64,000 nucleotides of DNA from assembly GCF_002288925.2 (NCBI RefSeq), contig NW_022098007.1:24281856-24345855 (forward strand), given 5' to 3'. Position 1 is the stretch's first letter, and each line of letters begins with the position of its first letter. The stretch comes from Delphinapterus leucas. Taxonomy: Eukaryota > Chordata > Mammalia > Artiodactyla > Monodontidae. Under the pieces are notes generated by a model. It saw only the letters and a list, made by a program, of their open reading frames with translations. It was not told the DNA's origin and did not search any database. Of this stretch, positions 61,251-64,000 are shown piece after piece. The position numbers and the translations under genes are program-made.

Positions 61251-62641
61251 TGTAAAGCCTCTTTGATTCAGCATAAATTTTGTGAATTTTATTGAGGTAT
61301 GGTTACATACATTCTACTGTATCCATTTAAAAGTTTACAATTTGGGGAATATGGACATATATGTGCACAAAAACGAATCCACAGTCGGAAAAAAACCAGA
61401 CCAGTGGTTACTCAATCAGAGTAGTTGTGGAAATTTTAAGGGTCATGAGGGAACTTGCAGAGGTGAGAGTTATGTTCTCCATCTTGATAAGGGTTCATGT
61501 TGCATCAGTATATTCATTTGTCAAACACTGACTGAAGAGTATCATTTTGTGTTTCCTTGTTTAAACAATTTACTGCAAAAAAGAACCAAAAAAATTGCAT
61601 TGTACTTAATAATATGAAATTAATATTATATGAAATTAAATTAATATGAAATTAAAATTGTACTTAGTAATATGAAATATTGTAAATGGTATTTTACAAT
61701 AATATCTGTAAAAATAAAATACTGAGAGACAAATTTACTAATAAATGTATAAAATATCCTAAGATTATATCATATTGTTGAAAGAAATTAAGAAAGCTTA
61801 AATCAATAAAAGGTACGCTAGTTCTTGAATTGGAAGATTCACTATTGTTAGTTTTCCCTAAAGTAAGCTGTAGATTAAATGCAATCCCAATCAAAAGTCC
61901 AACAGGTTCTTTTGTACAAATGATCAAGGTGATTTGAAAATTTATGTGGACATGAAAAAGACCTAGAATATTCATAACCACCTTCAAATGTAGAGCACCT
62001 CACCTGACTTTAAAACAAATGTAGAGCACTTTACCTGACTTTAAAACTAACTCTAAAGCTAGTAGTTAAAATAATCGATCACTTTGATACTCATGAGCAA
62101 ATAAAACATCAGTTGAATTCAATGAAACAGAGGGGTGAGTTCAAGAATAGATACACTTATACAGTCAAACAATTTTGTCAATGGCACAAAAGTAATTCAA
62201 TGGGAAAAAGAAAGTCTTTTCATCAAATGGTGCTGGGACAGTCTGTATCCAAGTAGAAAAAGAATTACTTTGATCCCCACATTAAATCACATACACAAAT
62301 TAATTTGAGATGGGTTATTATCTAAACATAAAAGTTAAAAATATAAGGCTCTTGGTAGAAAATATAGGAGAATGTGTCCACAGTCTTAGAGGAACAAGGA
62401 CTTCACAGGACTCAAAAAGCACTAATCATAAAAGAAAACAGTGTTGAATTGGACTTCAACAAAATTAAAATCTTATTCATTAAAACATACCATTGCTTTT
62501 GCACAGCAAAGGAAACCATCAACAAAAGGAAAAAACCTACTGAATGGGAGAGAACATTTGCAAATAATATGACTGATAAGGGGTTAATATCCAACATATA
62601 TAAAGAGCTGATACAACTCAACATTAAAAAAAACAAAAACA

Positions 62642-62932
62642 GGGGCTTCCCTGGTGGCGCAGCGGTTGAGAATCTGCTTGCCTATGCAGGGGACACAGGT
62701 TTGAGCCCTGGTCTGGGAAGATCCCACATGCCATGGAGCAACTAGGCCCGTGAGCCACAACTACTGAGCCTGCGTGTCTGGAGCTTGTGCTCCGCGACAA
62801 GAGAGGCCGCGATAGTGAGAGGCCCACGCACCACGATGAAGAGTGGCCCCTGCTCACCACAACTAGAGAAAGCCCTCGTACAGAAACGAAGACCAAACAC
62901 AGCCAAAAATAAATAAATAAATAAATTAAAAA
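62642..62932 (+). mobile_element. CHR SINE, intermediate-length type, nested in LINE-1
   Basis: Sense copy from GGGGCTTCCCTGGTGGCGCAG to an (AAAT)n tail. Target-site duplication of the AAAAACAAAAAC type on both sides. It has a combined body: short-type head plus a 'gatgaagagtggcccctgct' extension. Confidence 0.9.
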
Positions 62933-63075
62933 ACAAAAACAAACAACTGGATTAAAAAATGGGCAGAAATGAGAAGACATTTTTCCAAAGAGGAAATGCA
63001 GATGGCCAACAGGCACAAGAAAAGTGCTCAACATCACTAATGATCAGGGAAATGCAAATCAAAACCACAGTGAGG

Positions 63076-63355
63076 GGCTTCCCTGGTGGCGCAGTGTTTG
63101 AGAGTCTGCCTGCCAATGCAGCGGACATGGGTTCGAGCCCTGGTCTGGGAAGATCCCACATGCCGTGGAGCAACTAGGCCCGTGAGCCACAACTACTGAG
63201 CCTGCGCGTCTGGAGCCTGTGCTCCATGACAAGAGAGGCCGCGATAGTGAGAGGCCCACGCATCGCAATGAGGAGTGGCCCCTGTTTGCCGCAACTAGAG
63301 AAAGCCCTCACACAGAAACGGAGACCCAACACAGCCAAAAATAAATAATAAAAAC
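63076..63355 (+). mobile_element. CHR SINE, intermediate-length type, nested in LINE-1
   Basis: Sense copy very like the one at 62,642 (same extension). Duplication CCACAGTGAG at 63,065-63,074 and 63,376-63,385, the right one after an A/CAA tail. Confidence 0.92.
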
Positions 63356-63435
63356 AACAACAACAACAAAAAAACCCCACAGTGAGATATCACCTTGCAC
63401 CTGTCTGAATGGCTATCATCGAAAAGAACACACTA

Positions 63436-63650
63436 GGGCTTCCCTGGTGGCGCAGTGGTTGAGAGTCTGCCTGCTGATGCAGGGGACACAGGTTCGTGCC
63501 CCAGTCTGGGAAGATACCACATGCCATGGAGCGGCTGGGCCCGTGAGCCATGGCCTCTGAGCCTGCGCGTCTGGAGCCTGTGCTCCACAAGGGGAGAGGC
63601 CACAACAGTGAGAGGCCTGCATACCGCAAAAAAAACCAAAAAACAAAAAA
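63436..63650 (+). mobile_element. CHR-type SINE, nested in LINE-1
   Basis: Sense short-type copy with an A/C-rich tail. Imperfect duplication AACACA(C/A)TA at about 63,427-63,435 and 63,651-63,659. Confidence 0.9.
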
Positions 63651-63948
63651 AAACACAATAAAGAATGTTGGTGAGGATGTGGAGAAAAGAGAACCCTCAT
63701 ACACTGTGGGAATTTAAATTTGTGCAGCTACTATCGAAACAGTATGGAGGTTTCTCAAAAAATCTAAAAATAGATTTACCACATGACCCAACAATTCCAC
63801 TCCTGGGTGTATATTTGAAAAAAACAAAAACACTGATTGGAAAATTTACATGCATCTCAATATTCATAGCAACATTATTTACAATTGCCAAGATATGGAA
63901 GCAACCTAAATGTCCATCAACAGATGAATGGAAAAAGAAGATGTGCTG

Positions 63949-63950
<2 letters not shown>

Positions 63951-64000
<50 letters not shown>
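63951..64000. repeat. (CA)n microsatellite, cut by window end
   Basis: About 24 CA units run to the last base. Full length unknown. Confidence 0.97.

Larger units (their letters stand above)
61690..63950 (+). mobile_element. LINE-1 ORF2 3' half with three nested SINEs
   Basis: Sense ORF2 remnants: 'aatgcaatcccaatcaaaag', 'caaatggtgctgggacagtc', 'cttttgcacagcaaaggaaa', 'gatggccaacaggcacaag' and 'cacatgacccaacaattcc'. The order is right for one LINE-1, cut by CHR-type insertions at 62,642, 63,076 and 63,436. It runs into the (CA)n at the window edge. Confidence 0.85.

Noticed and set aside
55011..64000. TSIX promoter or antisense gene
   Set aside because: No CpG-rich stretch, tandem DXPas34-like array or conserved exon is visible downstream of XIST within this window.

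Overview
This is mammalian nuclear DNA, almost certainly from a cetacean or close relative. The flanks carry many copies of the tRNA-derived CHR-type SINE (5' end GGGCTTCCCTGGTGGCGCAG) and cetartiodactyl LINE-1, several still with clear target-site duplications. No complete protein-coding gene is visible. The window is the core of the X-inactivation centre: it holds what looks like the whole XIST long non-coding RNA gene on the + strand, from about 25,621 to about 55,010, identified by its repeat A array, its other repeat blocks and its exon sequences.

Layout. (1) 1-17,060: low-information flank built from LINE-1, CHR SINEs, L2, MIR and DNA-transposon pieces, including a probable hAT transposase relic at 7,070-7,590. 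(2) 18,203-18,720: a broken RASL11-family small-GTPase gene on the + strand that still has an intronic splice acceptor. Its place just upstream of XIST matches RASL11C in the ancestral (chicken/marsupial) gene order, so I read it as the unitary pseudogene. (3) 19,100-20,950: LINE-1 pieces in opposite orientations. (4) 21,000-25,520: XIST upstream region with a CTCF-like motif. (5) 25,621-40,443: XIST exon 1 with repeat A (7 units plus a half), the ATGGCGG-rich repeat F region, C-rich repeat B, and a greatly expanded repeat D (about 6.3 kb of ~95 bp monomers alternating as ~190 bp dimers). (6) 40,444-47,942: introns and short exons (exon 3, 138 nt; exon 4, 210 nt; exon 5, 132 nt; exon 2 not resolved), an unassigned protein-like exon relic at 45,977-46,299, and a neat hAT MITE. 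(7) 47,943-about 55,010: last exon, opening with the U/C-rich repeat E, then an unlettered degenerate ~150 bp array, and ending at an AATAAA signal. (8) 55,010-64,000: downstream flank with LINE-1 hit by three nested CHR SINEs, ending in a (CA)n tract.

The parts belong to one system. XIST RNA coats the X it is made from. From work in human and mouse, repeat A recruits SPEN for silencing, repeat F/YY1 sites help tether and control the RNA, repeat B recruits hnRNPK/PRC1, and repeat E binds PTBP1/MATR3/CELF1 for localisation. These functions are transferred by homology; the sequence itself shows only the motifs. Recognisable SINE/LINE-1 insertions stop at about 20.95 kb and resume at 55.44 kb, some 430 bp past the XIST poly(A) signal.
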